64,000 nucleotides of DNA, from contig RMBW01000019.1 of NCBI GenBank assembly GCA_004009845.1, positions 124,001 to 188,000 of the forward strand. Direction: 5' to 3'. This DNA is from Davidsoniella eucalypti (taxonomy: Eukaryota > Ascomycota > Sordariomycetes > Microascales > Ceratocystidaceae). The notes beneath the pieces were generated by a model. It was not told the DNA's origin. It did not search any database and saw only the letters and a list, made by a program, of their open reading frames with translations. Below are positions 36,919-48,896 of this stretch, piece by piece. Each line of letters begins with the position of its first letter. Within the stretch, counting starts at the first letter, position 1. Position numbers and translations under genes: made by a program.

Positions 36919-39900
36919 ATGAGCGACCCGATCCCAAACACAACTCCATCAACTAACGGAGACTCCCCGAAGAGGGAGAGAGCGTGAGTGACACCGATAT
37001 CTTGCCTCATCTATCACATAGCCTCGCCCTCACTTCTGCCTTGAGGCTACCTACTAGTAGAGCTTCACTAAACCACCTAGTGCATGTATCATTGTGGAGA
37101 ACTTCGGGAGGCAGTAGCATAGCAAAACCACCTTGTGCTATATATGCACATATGCTCCTGGTTTATCATTTCCTCTATTTGCTATACCATCCCTACACCC
37201 AACACTACCGTTTTACCTTGTGCATTCTAACACAACAAGCTACAGTCCTACCATCACAATCGACACCTCCCTCAACAAAACGCAAAACAACATGGCTTCG
37301 GAGCCTAGCACCGAGGCTCCTGGCGAGAGAGAGACCAGACCTACCAGTCCGCATAACGTCACAACTCCAGTAGGCAAAGCGTTTCTTTCTGTCCCCGAGC
37401 ACCCACACAAGTCACGCCAGAGCTCAGTAGACGATGATATCTCTTCCCAAGGCGACACTACCATTGTGCCTTCAGGCGCGTCGGAAACTTCCACCAAGAA
37501 GTACGGTCATCTCACCAACCACGAAATCAGAACGGATTCTACTGCTCTGAAACCCGATGCTGGGAAAGAGGGCGAATTCCATGTCGAGGACAACCGATTT
37601 GGTTTCGCCCCAGGCGAGCTGAACAAAATGTTCGACCCTAAGAGCTTGTCTGCGTATTACGCTCTCGGCGGTATAAGAGGCCTGGCTAAAGGTCTTCGTA
37701 CCGATCTCAAGGCTGGTCTTAGTCCCGATGAGAACACCCTCGATGGCACGGTCACCTATGAGGACGCCACCTCCCACAACCTCGTTAAACCAGACAAGAC
37801 TGCCCCCGGCCCTGCACCTGCAGGATACACGCCTCACCAGCCTACACTCACTGGTAAATTTGATGACCGTGTACGCATTTATTCGGACAACCGTCTGCCA
37901 GAAAAGAAAGGAAAGTCTTTATGGCAAATTATGTGGATTACGTACAATGATAAAGTCCTCATTTTGCTTACAATTGCTGCCATTGTCTCGTTAGCAATTG
38001 GGTTGTACGAGACTTTCGGCCAATCACACGCCGACGGCGAGCCCGGAATCGAGTGGGTTGAAGGTGTTGCCATTATTGCTGCTATTGCCATCGTCGTCGT
38101 TGTTGGTTCACTCAACGATTTCCAAAAGGAACGCCAATTCGCCAAGCTCAACCGCAAGAAGAGCGATCGCCTCGTCAAAGTGGTGCGCGGTGGCCGTATG
38201 ATTGAATTATCCGTCTACGATGTCCTCGTCGGTGAAGTTGTCCACCTCGAGCCCGGTGATATGGTTCCTGTTGATGGTATCCTGATCGAGGGCTTCAATG
38301 TCAAGTGTGACGAGTCCCAAGCTACTGGTGAATCCGATATCATCAAGAAGACCTCTGGCCAGCAGGTGTTTGACGCCATCGAGAACAACGCCGACCTCAA
38401 GAAGATGGATCCGTTCATCCAGTCTGGCGCTCGCATCATGGAGGGTGTCGGTACTTTTGTCTGCACTTCCACTGGTGTCAACTCCTCGTATGGCCGTACC
38501 ATGATGTCTCTGGACGAAGAGGTCGAGATGACTCCCCTGCAGGGCAAGCTCAACGTCATCGCTACCTACATCGCAAAGATTGGTGGTGCTGCTGGTCTGC
38601 TTCTGTTCATCGTGTTGTTCATCAAGTTCCTGGCCCACCTGCCCAAGAACGACGATACCCCGTCTGAGAAGGCCCAGAACTTCCTGGATATCTTCATTGT
38701 TGTCGTCACTGTCATTGTCGTCGCTGTTCCCGAGGGTCTTCCTCTGGCCGTGACTCTCGCTCTTGCCTTCGCCACTACTCGCATGTTGAAGGACAACAAC
38801 CTTGTTCGTCACCTGAAGGCCTGCGAAGTTATGGGTAATGCCACTGCTATCTGCTCCGATAAGACAGGTACTCTCACCCAGAACAAGATGCAGGTCGTTG
38901 CTGCCACTGTTGGTACCTCTCACCGCTTCGGCAAGGGTGAAGACTCCGATGTGACCCCCGAGGAGTTTGCCAAGATGCTGAGCCCCGATGTCAAGAAGTT
39001 GCTGGTCGAGTCTGTCGCTCTCAACTCTACTGCCTTCGAGGGCGAGGTTGAGGGCAAGCCTGGATTCATTGGTTCCAAGACCGAGACTGCTATGCTGATG
39101 CTTGCTCGTGACTTCTTGGGTATGAAGCCAGTCGCCGAGGAAAGGGCCAACTCCAACATCCTCCAGATCATCCCCTTCGATTCCGGCCGCAAGTGCATGG
39201 GTGTCGTCATCCAGACTCCTTCTGGTGGCGCTCGTCTTCTTGTCAAGGGTGCTTCCGAGATTGTCCTGGGTCAGTGCAAACATATTCTTGCCGACCCTGC
39301 CAACAGCAACGAAATTACTGCCATGTCTGGTGCCAACAACAGCGCCATTCTCGATCTGATTGACCGCTACGCCAACCGCTCTCTTCGTACCATTGGTATT
39401 GCTTTCCGCGACTTTGACAAGTGGCCTGCCAAGGGTCTCCGCCGCACCGAGGATGGCAACGAGGTTCTCTTCGATGACATGTTCCACGATATGACTTTCA
39501 TTTCCGTTGTTGGCATCCAGGATCCCCTGCGTCACGGTGTCCCTGAAGCTGTTGCTCTGTGCCAGAAGGCCGGTGTTACTGTCCGTATGGTTACTGGTGA
39601 CAACAAGATTACTGCCCGTGCCATTGCCGCTGAGTGTGGAATTCTGCTCGAAGGTGGTCTCGTCATGGAAGGTCCTGAGTTCCGCAACCTGAGCAAGACC
39701 GAGCAAAACAACATCATCCCTAAGCTGTGTGTCCTGGCTCGTTCCAGCCCCGAAGACAAGCGTGTTCTCGTTAAGCGTCTCAAGGAGAAGGGTGAAATCG
39801 TTGCCGTTACTGGTGACGGTACCAACGATGCTCCTGCTCTGAAGACTGCCGATGTTGGTTTCTCTATGGGTATTGCTGGCACTGAAGTCGCCAAGGAGGC

Positions 39901-41107
39901 TTCTGCTATCATTCTGATGGACGACAACTTCACCTCCATAATCAACGCGCTCAAGTGGGGTCGTGCCGTTAACGATGCCGTCAAGCGTTTCCTCCAGTTC
40001 CAGCTGACTGTCAACGTCACCGCCGTGCTCCTAACTTTCATTTCTGCTTGTGCCAGCGACGACGAGTCTTCAGTTCTAACTGCCGTCCAGCTGCTGTGGG
40101 TTAACCTAATCATGGATACTCTGGCTGCTCTAGCCCTGGCTACCGATCCTCCTCACGACAGCATCCTTGACCGTAAGCCCGAGCCTCGTGGTGCCTTCAT
40201 TATCTCACTTACTATGTGGAAGATGATTCTGGGCCAGGCCGTCTACCAGCTGGTTGTCACTCTTATCCTATACTTTGGTCGCAACAACGTCCTGCCCAAC
40301 GCCACTCCCGCTTACTCTCACGAAGAGGTTGCCACTCTGGTTTTCAACACTTTCGTCTGGATGCAGATCTTTAACCAGTGGAACAACCGTCGCCTGGACA
40401 ATGGCTGGAACATCTTCGAGGGTATCACCAAGAACCCCCTCTTCCTGGCTATCAACTTTACCATGTGTGGTCTGCAGGTTCTCATTATCTTTGTTGCCGG
40501 CCCCGTCTTCCAAATCAATGACCCTCGTGCCGGTAACGGAAGTGATCCCCAGGGCGGTGCCTTGTGGGCCATTGCTATCGTCCTTGGTGCACTGTCGATT
40601 CCATTCGGCATGATTATCCGCCTGATCCCTGATTCTCTGGTTGAGAACATCATTCCGTCGTTCCTGAAGACTCGCGCTTCTCGCGTGCCTGGCCTGACTC
40701 TTACCGATGAGGAGTCTTTCCAGCAGTACCCTCCTGCTTACCAGGAGGTCCGTGACGAGCTTGAGTTTATCAAGAAGGTCAAGGGTGGCCGTTTGACCAA
40801 CCTCAAGTTTGCCATTCAGCATCCTCGCCAGCGCTTCACCCACTCCCGCAGCTCTTCATACTCTCGGTCGTCGGCCAACGCGTCGCCAACGCCAGACTCT
40901 ATCGCTGCTGTGAACAACGCGGAGAAGGACACTGTGCCTGACCACATTCCTTCTACTCCCAAGCGACACAAGTCGACTCGGTCCAGAGCCAACTCGGCTC
41001 TCGGAGCTCCAACAGTCATGGCTGGCATTATTGCTGCCGGCGTGGCTGCTTCTTGGAGCCCCGTCGAGAAGAGAGAAGAGGATGAGTTGACGCCTCCTTC
41101 GAATTAA
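36919..41107 (+). CDS. Vacuolar/PMC1-type calcium-transporting P-type ATPase
   Basis: Two exons, 36919-36983 and 37246-41107, encode 1308 residues. A 262-nt intron (GTGAGT to CTACAG, with CTAAC 18 nt before the acceptor) joins ...KRERA to PTITIDTS in frame; a shorter product could start at the ATG at 37292. The pump exports cytosolic Ca2+ at the expense of ATP, in fungi mainly into the vacuole (P2B type). Motifs: the N-terminal cytosolic tail, helix pair near WITYNDKVLILLTIAAIVSLAIG, the actuator TGESD, the membrane motif VPEGLPL, phosphorylation site DKTGTLT (D560), KGASE, and the hinge GDGTNDAPALK. The C-terminal 170 residues are hydrophilic and Ser-rich. PMC1 homologues are targets of calcineurin-Crz1; no site was verified here. 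The long frame antisense to it is a shadow. Confidence 0.95.
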
Positions 41108-43828
41108 GAGATCGAAGATGTTGTTTAGTGCTTTATAAAAATTACACGTTCTAGATTTTATTACGGCAAGGCAGGGTAGAAGTGGCAGACAGACAGAGAT
41201 AAATTTGGCCTGGTGGTTTCTTTTTTGTGTTTTTTTGTTCTTATTTTTTTGGGGGGGCAAATCTCATGTCTGGGATGTAACGGTCTTGACGATAAGGCTT
41301 AATGTTTTTACTATAACTACAACTTTATTATTTGGGTTTTTTTGTTTTTTTTTCTGAGTGTCTTATTTGTCGGTTTACGATATTTATTGCGTTAAAGGCT
41401 TTGGAGTTTTATAGTATTCACTTGCTTTTTATTTTATTATATATATACCATGTGTGTTTTTATTGAATTGGCATACAATTTTACTAGACAAGAAATGACA
41501 GTGCACGATTTGGTGGATTCTGCGAATATAGAAATTGATTGTACTTTGGAAAATCCAAGAAATACAAATGTTTCGAGATAGGTTGAAATAAGGTTTGAAC
41601 AAGTCTCTGCAGGAACCATGCAAATCGAGCTCGCTACGGGCTATAAGATGATCTATAAGAAGGGAATTATCAGCGTCTAGATCTCGATTCGACCTTGCGT
41701 AACAGATGGCGAAAGAAATCAATGACGAACAGAGAGACAGGGGAGGTGTGGAGGGGTGAAGAGAATAAATATACTGTACTCTAAATCAAAGCGAGCCGGA
41801 ATGCTGGGTACTGGTATAGATATGATGGAATACAGTCTGATATTGGTGAGAAGAGAAGGAGAGGTTGTCACACTAGGCCGGATAAATCGGCAAATATGGT
41901 GAATGCGACTTCCTTGATGAAGATAGACTTGAGCGGAGGAGACAAGAAAAAAAGACTAAAAGAAGCGAGATGCTCGTTGAACAATGGAAAAAGTGATATC
42001 GATGTGCCGAGATATCCGAAACATTGTGTTTGCCTTGGGAAAAGCATGCAGTGTAATGCTCAAGGGAGAGATAGATTGATTGATAAATAGTCTGCAATAA
42101 TGTAATTGTCGGTGCGAGGGAAAACATAGAAACACCAAAAATGATATCATCAACTTGATGAGAGTTGTATTGAGTCTCTACGCTTTATGTTTTGGAATTT
42201 GATGTTTTTTTGATCGATGAGCACGGTTATTAAGTTTTTTGTATTTTCGACCTTTTTATGTTGCTCTCGTGTGTTTTTATACTTTTGGGTTGTGTTGCGG
42301 GACTGGGTTTTTTTGTTTTGATTGTGCTGGCTTTGTTGTTGGAAAATCCCTTTACCAGAAGACACGGGATAAGGTTGGGAACTGAAGGGTATAAAAGAAT
42401 CTGACGACCTAATTATGTGGGTGGTTTGCAAAACTTCTACTTCTTACTTTGGTTTTTCTTTTCTTTTTGTTCAAGGGGCTTCTGGTTAGTATTCATTCTT
42501 TTTCGAGTTGGTGGAAAGATATCGTGACAATTGGATGCTACCCACACAGTGTATACACAGTGGGTCGCCACTGGGTCTGAGAGAAAATGCACTGTAGGAG
42601 ATACACTTTTGTACGATATTCCAAGATGAAGCATCATCAAAATCGAGAAATAGTGACATTCTGGCTGATTTCACATGTTCATGATATATTATATAGAATT
42701 TTAAAGCTTCGAATGTATAACGCGTTCTATTTTTTGGCGCATGAGGCCGCTAAATCGGGGAGTTCCAGGACGCTTTAATTTTGTATTTGGTAATTAGATG
42801 TTGACGATGACCAGAAAAAAAAACAAAAAAAACAAACCTCGTTTCGAGATGATGTGCTGAGCGTCACTAGAAGGACCAATAATGATGGCCAATTCGGCTG
42901 TCAAAAAAAGAAAGCAAAACATCACATAGCATAGGCAAATAGACAAAATCTGAATATGACGAGCTGGTAATCGTCATCGCTTCAGCTTGAGCTGGGCTCG
43001 GATCGAAGACTCAAGATAAACACTGAGCAAAAACGCCAAGGCGTCGTTTCTCTCTGATATGTGTCTCCTCTCAATGCTAAAGATGGATGTTGTGTTTCTG
43101 GTCGGACGAAATCGGGCCAATTTGTCAATATGGGAAACCGGACACTGAGCGTGCTCTCCCTCCCATAGTCTATCGAGCCTACAGCACACACTGAGATAAG
43201 GTCACTGCTACTGAGAATACACTTGGGGGTGGGAAACTTGGGCGGGAACAAGCTTGTCAAAACATGGGCTGGTCAGACGTGTCCATCAAGAATGGCGGCG
43301 TTCGGTTTGGCATTAGCAAGTACCGTGTTGCTCCGGCTTCCTCGAAGGCTTGGGTTAGAAGAGGGGAGGAGGGATTATCTTTCCGCGGGTTCCTTCTTCG
43401 GAGTCTGGACCTAAGGAGAAGGAAAAAGTCCTAAAGATTGGCTGTTATCTTGGAGTTTCTGCCTCATAGAAACAGGCGCCTATTTGCTGGTTAAAGGCCA
43501 ACTGGACTGCTACTTCCGTCTTGGAATATTGCCTTCGAATGGTTTTTTTCGTCAACGCTCATACTACTTCTTCTATCCACTGCCCACCTCCTGTTTCTTT
43601 TCCATCTTCTTGTTCTCATCCATCATTTTTCCCCTCATTGCGTCGAAGTTGTCTGACTGCTAGCACACATCTATTGCTTCGATTATCTAGTCTTTCAATT
43701 TGGCAGGCTTTCTTCATCTTCATTTTTCATTCTTTTCATTTATCCATTTCTGTACTCTTTCCTTTGGGCCAAGTACTCGTTGTCTTGCTCACCCATCAGT
43801 CATTTCTCGACATATTTAACCTGGCAAG
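41108..43828. other. Intergenic region downstream of the calcium ATPase
   Basis: No supported gene. It starts with the ATPase 3' UTR (T-rich near 41220-41260 and 41335-41352). The frames on either strand have no domains. From about 43540 to 43828 it becomes pyrimidine-rich and fits the 5' leader of the next gene. Confidence 0.45.
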
Positions 43829-44506
43829 ATGACTGTCTTCACCAACCCGCCCCCCTCCACAGGGCCGTCTCCCCGCAAGAGTCTGGAGGCCGTAACTCCG
43901 CAGAGGGCTTGTTCTGTGGTCGATTCCCTAGCTGGAGTGAATGCCGTGCCGCCTAAAAAGCGCATAATATTCCTCTCCAAGGGCGTCGTGATCACGCCAG
44001 TCACGCCTTCGAGTTCTAACGATGTTCCTAGAACTCCCGCTCTTGATGCCCAATCTGCCGCTATTGCCACGGCAGCCTCTGGCGCTGGCGATCACACCGC
44101 TAAGAAGCCTATCAAGCTACGGTTGATCTACAGCCCCAAGGGCGAGGCAGGCCAGTGCCCGCAGTCGAAGGGCACTGGAAGCAAGAAGCGTCCCGCTGCC
44201 GCCATTGCTACTACTGACGGCGAGGTAGCTGATAGCACCCCCAAGCGTCGTCGCACTGCGACTGCTGCTCCGAAGTGGCGCGAGCCTGGAGTCACTAAGG
44301 ACGGCTTAGTAGGCCTGGCCGCGCATAAAATGCGCGTCAACGCCGCTCGGAGTCGCCAGTGCCTGATTCCGACGTCTCGGCGCACTCCGCGTAACAAGCT
44401 CGAGTTGCCATCGTTTGGAACTCCGATTACCGAGCCTCGCCAAGATTCGCGGTTCTGGGATGCCGCCTTTGCTTTGTTGCAGCTTGCAACGGGCGATGCG
44501 AAGTGA
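43829..44506 (+). CDS. Hypothetical basic, Pro/Ala/Thr-rich protein
   Basis: Uninterrupted frame of 225 residues after a pyrimidine-rich leader, with a plausible start context (AAGATGA). I do not recognise a family. The protein is basic and low-complexity in the middle. Nuclear localisation-like clusters KKRP and PKRRR occur near residues 117 and 137. A similar short motif occurs twice: KKRIIFLSKGVV (about 43-54) and KKPIKLRLIYSPKG (about 90-103). The C-terminal third (FGTPITEPRQDSRFWDAAFALLQLATG) looks more structured. Codon use is GC-rich at third positions compared with the flanks, supporting that it is coding. A nuclear role is inferred only from composition. It could be a lineage-specific gene. 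Confidence 0.6.
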   Translation: MTVFTNPPPSTGPSPRKSLEAVTPQRACSVVDSLAGVNAVPPKKRIIFLSKGVVITPVTPSSSNDVPRTPALDAQSAAIATAASGAGDHTAKKPIKLRLIYSPKGEAGQCPQSKGTGSKKRPAAAIATTDGEVADSTPKRRRTATAAPKWREPGVTKDGLVGLAAHKMRVNAARSRQCLIPTSRRTPRNKLELPSFGTPITEPRQDSRFWDAAFALLQLATGDAK

Positions 44507-46470
44507 GGCTCGATACTGGATCGGCCTGACATTGGGGGGTTTCATCTCGTCTTGTGGGAGACTGTCTGTTTGGTATTGTTTTTTGTCATTCTGTCCTGTG
44601 AGTGCCATAATATCTCCCCTGTGATTACCGGTCTTTCTGCCACTCTTACTGACTCAGCGCTCTTTAGGCATATTTCGCAGCACGAGCTCGAGTTTTCGAG
44701 TTTTGCGTTATCATATTCATTTACTTGTTTTTACTTTTTAAAGTATATTAATGCATAAGTTGAAGCTTTTTCAGCATCGACATCTAGATCTTCTTGATCT
44801 TCATTTTCTTTTCATTCTAATAATATTTGTACTCTTGCAATATATTTCCCAAGTAATTTTGTAACACGTGAACCCACAGCCTGTGAAACCAAAATGATAT
44901 AGATGCTCATTTCCATTCATGATGATGATTCTCCAACCACGACAAGTATCGTCACTTTCAAGCTATCTTGTATCGTGAGACTGTCAGGCCAAAACGACAG
45001 CCTCAGGCAGCTATAACTCACTCAATTGCAATCATTTAGAGATAAGCACAAGTAGCAAAAATGGCAATTGCGACAACCACACAGCACTAGTTAGTATAGA
45101 AGACTTGTACCAGTCGAACCTCCACTTTTTTCCGCAATTGTAAACAAACGGAGAAGTCATATGATTAGCTTAGGAAGTGTGACGTCTGTTTACACAGCGT
45201 AGATAGTTGACTTGCAGTATTTTGGAACTGCGGTTTTGCTAGAGCGTGAAGCAATTAATGGATGCAATAAGATCGTATGGCTTTGAAGTGGCTTTTTGAC
45301 GTTCGTATAGTTGGCTCTTACAACTTGGCATGTCGTGTTTGGGGTCGTATTGAGAGAATGGGGGATGAATAGCTCTGATAAAAAGCAAACTTTAAAATAA
45401 TAAAGAGATGACAAAAGCCACGATAGAAAAACTGGACTAGCCACAGAGCCTCAAGTGATTTTCTAACTACCTATCGACTTGTCATACATGTTCCGTGACT
45501 ACGCAAGATCAGCCACGTATCCGACACAGCGCCTCGATATCTACTCAAGCGGATATCGGAACTGTCGTTTCTAGGAGTCTTTTTTGTCTTCTTTATGACG
45601 TAGCCATACGACATTCAAACTTGGTCTAACCTAGCGGGCAAACGAGGAATTCACCTGCAATCGGACAGAACAGCCCACGTAATATTTCCACCACATGAGT
45701 AGTTTGTGCGTCTTCCGACGGATATAAAAAGGAGCTACATATCCGCTTCTTTTGCTCTACGGATCTGTTATATTCTGTTCATTTTGACCTCTGTATTTTA
45801 CAAATGTACTTGAAACTTTCTTTTTGTATTTGTATATCTATATGTTGAACTACCAACCGCCGTTTCTTTTGAAATTCACAACTTTTATGGTTTCACCTTC
45901 AATCTTTCTACGTCATCTAACCTACTCTTTTACAATATACACACCTTTCTTCCAGACATGAAGCGTTTCCTCAGCGTGACAAGTCAGTCCATGACGTATC
46001 CCGAAATAACCACGGCCTCGACTAAAGTTTGAAAGTGACGAGCGAATTAAACGAGTTCCCGAATATCACTATCCGTTTCCGGCCTGGCCTTGATTGCCAC
46101 CATCTATCTTACTTCATCTTGCTACTGTCCACCCCAAGATTAGCCGACTATCTTGTGTGAGGCTGAGTCCAATTCCGGTGGAAGATGAGGCAAAAAAGCC
46201 CTATAGACCTGCCTATCTAATTAGGACTTTTCTCCCAAGATGCAAATTTTGACTTTGATTTCCTTCCTCCTACGTGCACACTTTTCTTGTGACTTTACCA
46301 CAATATCTTTGCCAACCATAGCAAATCTACCAACTTAATCAACTTCTATACCAACGTCCATATTCAAGAACAAACAGTGTGTCCGATGACAATCGACGAC
46401 TGGTACTGATGAATTATGGCTAACGTGTGGACATAGACACTTAGAAGCAACTTCATTCGCAACCGTCACA
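44507..46470. other. Intergenic region between two hypothetical genes
   Basis: Two kilobases of AT-rich DNA without supported coding frames. A short minus-strand frame at 45190-45444 has no features. A TATAAAA-like string occurs at about 45722-45728, but it is too far from the start at 46471 to assign. Confidence 0.45.
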
Positions 46471-47208
46471 ATGGAAAACATCGAGCCTTGCCATGATATC
46501 ACCTATCTTGAGGGCTTCATTCGCTGCCGCATGGACTACGGTGACTCTGGCCTTAATGAATCAAAGCCCAATGTCACTGGCTCTGACGCAGATGCCATGT
46601 TCTGTGGAGTTCTGTATGAGCATTTTGCGACCATTGAATACATCAGAACTGGCTCTACGGACCAACAGGCCATCATAGCTAAGATTGCCGAAGCCGTTCT
46701 CCAGGCCGAGTTGCGGAAGTTCAACGAACGCACGGCGGGTACTCCCGAACAATTTTACTCGGTCGACCCATCTGACTTCGAGATCCCCTATCTTCGTTCT
46801 GGAAACCCTCTAAAGGCTGCGCTACAAGATACTATTTGGGGCAAGTTTGATCCGGACGCGTACGTTGCCTGCTGCCATGCGCTCGACAACTCCGCGAACC
46901 CGTTTGTGCGCTTCATGACGGTGAATCCCGATTGTCCCGAGCCCTCGAACCCTTTTCTGTCTCGCACGCCCGAGGAAGAGCGTTTGCGCAAGGCGAAGCC
47001 TCTATCTGTACACCGTAGCTTGGTAGGCTGGGATCGGATCCAGGCCCGGAAACATATCGATCCGCACAATCAGGCTTTCTGGGCTGACTACCACTCCAGA
47101 CGGCCTGTGGATGTCAAGCTGGATGTTACAGATGACAACGAAATGGATATGGATGTATCAGAGTTCGATATTACTATTAAAGTAGAACTTGATACCTATT
47201 ACACCTAA
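46471..47208 (+). CDS. Hypothetical protein, 245 residues
   Basis: One uninterrupted frame with balanced amino-acid composition and an ATG preceded by CACA. I recognise no family. It is acidic and soluble: no signal peptide and no membrane segment are visible. Segments such as AIIAKIAEAVLQAELRKF (about 69-86) suggest helices, and FYSVDPSDFEIPYL and NPFLSRTPEEERLRKAKP suggest a folded domain with an exposed linker. The C-terminal 30 residues are very acidic (DVTDDNEMDMDVSE). It is flanked by long AT-rich intergenic DNA, so context gives no function. The absence of stop codons over 246 codons in AT-rich surroundings and the composition argue for a real gene, possibly lineage-restricted. Confidence 0.6.
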   Translation: MENIEPCHDITYLEGFIRCRMDYGDSGLNESKPNVTGSDADAMFCGVLYEHFATIEYIRTGSTDQQAIIAKIAEAVLQAELRKFNERTAGTPEQFYSVDPSDFEIPYLRSGNPLKAALQDTIWGKFDPDAYVACCHALDNSANPFVRFMTVNPDCPEPSNPFLSRTPEEERLRKAKPLSVHRSLVGWDRIQARKHIDPHNQAFWADYHSRRPVDVKLDVTDDNEMDMDVSEFDITIKVELDTYYT

Positions 47209-48896
47209 GTCATGACCGAGATCCGGGAACACACAAGTATTTCACGGGCCCCGGGGATTTGTTTTTTTCGGCTGTTCGTGGGAGCTTGCCAGTTTCTGTC
47301 CGATCTCTTGATCTCTTAGGTGAGCATTGTTGTCAGAGGGAAAGCGGAGTGCCTAAGGACCGCTAAGCCCCATGTCCCTCCTGCTTGGTTTATTCTAATT
47401 TATTTTTATTTTTTAAAAATACAAACAAATTTCAAACTCAAAATAATTCTTGATCTCGATGTGAATTTATTTCAATGTTATATAGTGCCTGATATTTAAA
47501 AAAATCTCTATAATTTGACTTGGAAACTAATATAAAATTGTCGCAAGTATCATGTAAGTCAGTCTGGAGTTGTTGATGTAAGTTTACCTGCATGTGCCAA
47601 CTGTAAGTGACTAATCGCCAGCTGCCAGTATTAACCGCGCATAGAAAAAAAGAAAGAAAAAAAAAGAAGAAAAAAAAGAGCCAAGATGGCGTCAAGGCGG
47701 CATCTCAAACAAGGTCAGGTAGAGAAACGAAGAGAATACAACAGCGAGGCTTTACCGTGGTCAAACATAAATTTAATCATGTCCAACAGTATTTACAACT
47801 TCTATCTTCCTACATATACATTTCTCTATCACTATCGATCTGTTGTTTACAAACCCTAACCCTCAATATACATAGAATTGCCTCTTTCTTGGCTACTCTT
47901 ATAAATACTTTGTTCATTATAAGTGGTAACCCAAACAAGAAAACAAAAACATATTATCTTGTTGCGTTACACTTTCTGAGGCAATCGCGAAGTCGTTCCT
48001 GCACTTTCGAAGCAAAGTTTCAATTCAACGGCTGACTAAGACAATATAAATTTCAATGGTGCTCATTTTCGGTTGATCTCCTTGAATTTTTTTTTTCTAT
48101 CGTCATCATCAGAAAAAGGCCGTTTATCATTAATCATCATCATTGTTGTTATCGTCAATTAGACATCAAACGTTATGATCTTGATGTAAATTGCGCTTAA
48201 GCCATATTGATTTATTTTTCCCTTATCTTTTAATCGTTGTCTTTGCCGCCCAAATCATTTACTTGAATAGTAAGAATTGATTAGGCTTTTTGCATGGTTT
48301 TTGTTTATAGTCTGGCTTTTATTCTCCTTTTGAGGTTCCTTCCTAAGGCTCCTTGTTCTTCTACATCCTCTTTTCCCCGCTAACCGAGGAGAAAAAGCAC
48401 CTAACAGCACATTAGCAGCATATCTGTTCCATTATTGCTTCCAGGCTAGGCGTCGTTCCTGACACTCTCTAACCCAGGCCCTGCTTGGCTTTTTGGCTTG
48501 TTGTCTCTATATATGTACTTTAGTGCCTTTGACACATCGCCCCATCAATTCTGTGTTCTGCCCCGCCAAATCTGCATACCACCTATCTAGCGTATCAGCG
48601 TTAGCATAGTAGCACATACCGTAGAGGCGGCAGTAGTAGCAGACGCAGACGCAGGCCTAATTCAGCAGCCAAACCCAACAGTCTAGTAGCCAGTCTACCC
48701 TAGGCGAGAACGTCGGGATCCGCAACGCGCAGCTGCAGAAGCGGCTACTTATCCTGTTGTGAGCAACATCTCATAAACCCGCTGAAAAGCCCGTGCCTCT
48801 ACGCCTGCAATCACTGCCGCGCCGTCTCAATCGCTACCGCTACTACTGTCATTATAGCTGCGGTCGTCGCTTTTGCCGTTGATTTTCGCAATCGCA
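47209..48896. other. Intergenic region upstream of the sirtuin
   Basis: No supported gene. It contains an A-rich purine tract at 47643-47680, a telobox-like pair CCCTAACCCT at 47855-47864, and, from about 48280, T- and C-rich DNA that fits a long sirtuin promoter and leader. Confidence 0.45.

Noticed and set aside
38207..39706. 499-codon open frame antisense to the calcium ATPase
   Set aside because: Shadow of the strongly biased codons of the ATPase; no recognisable motif.
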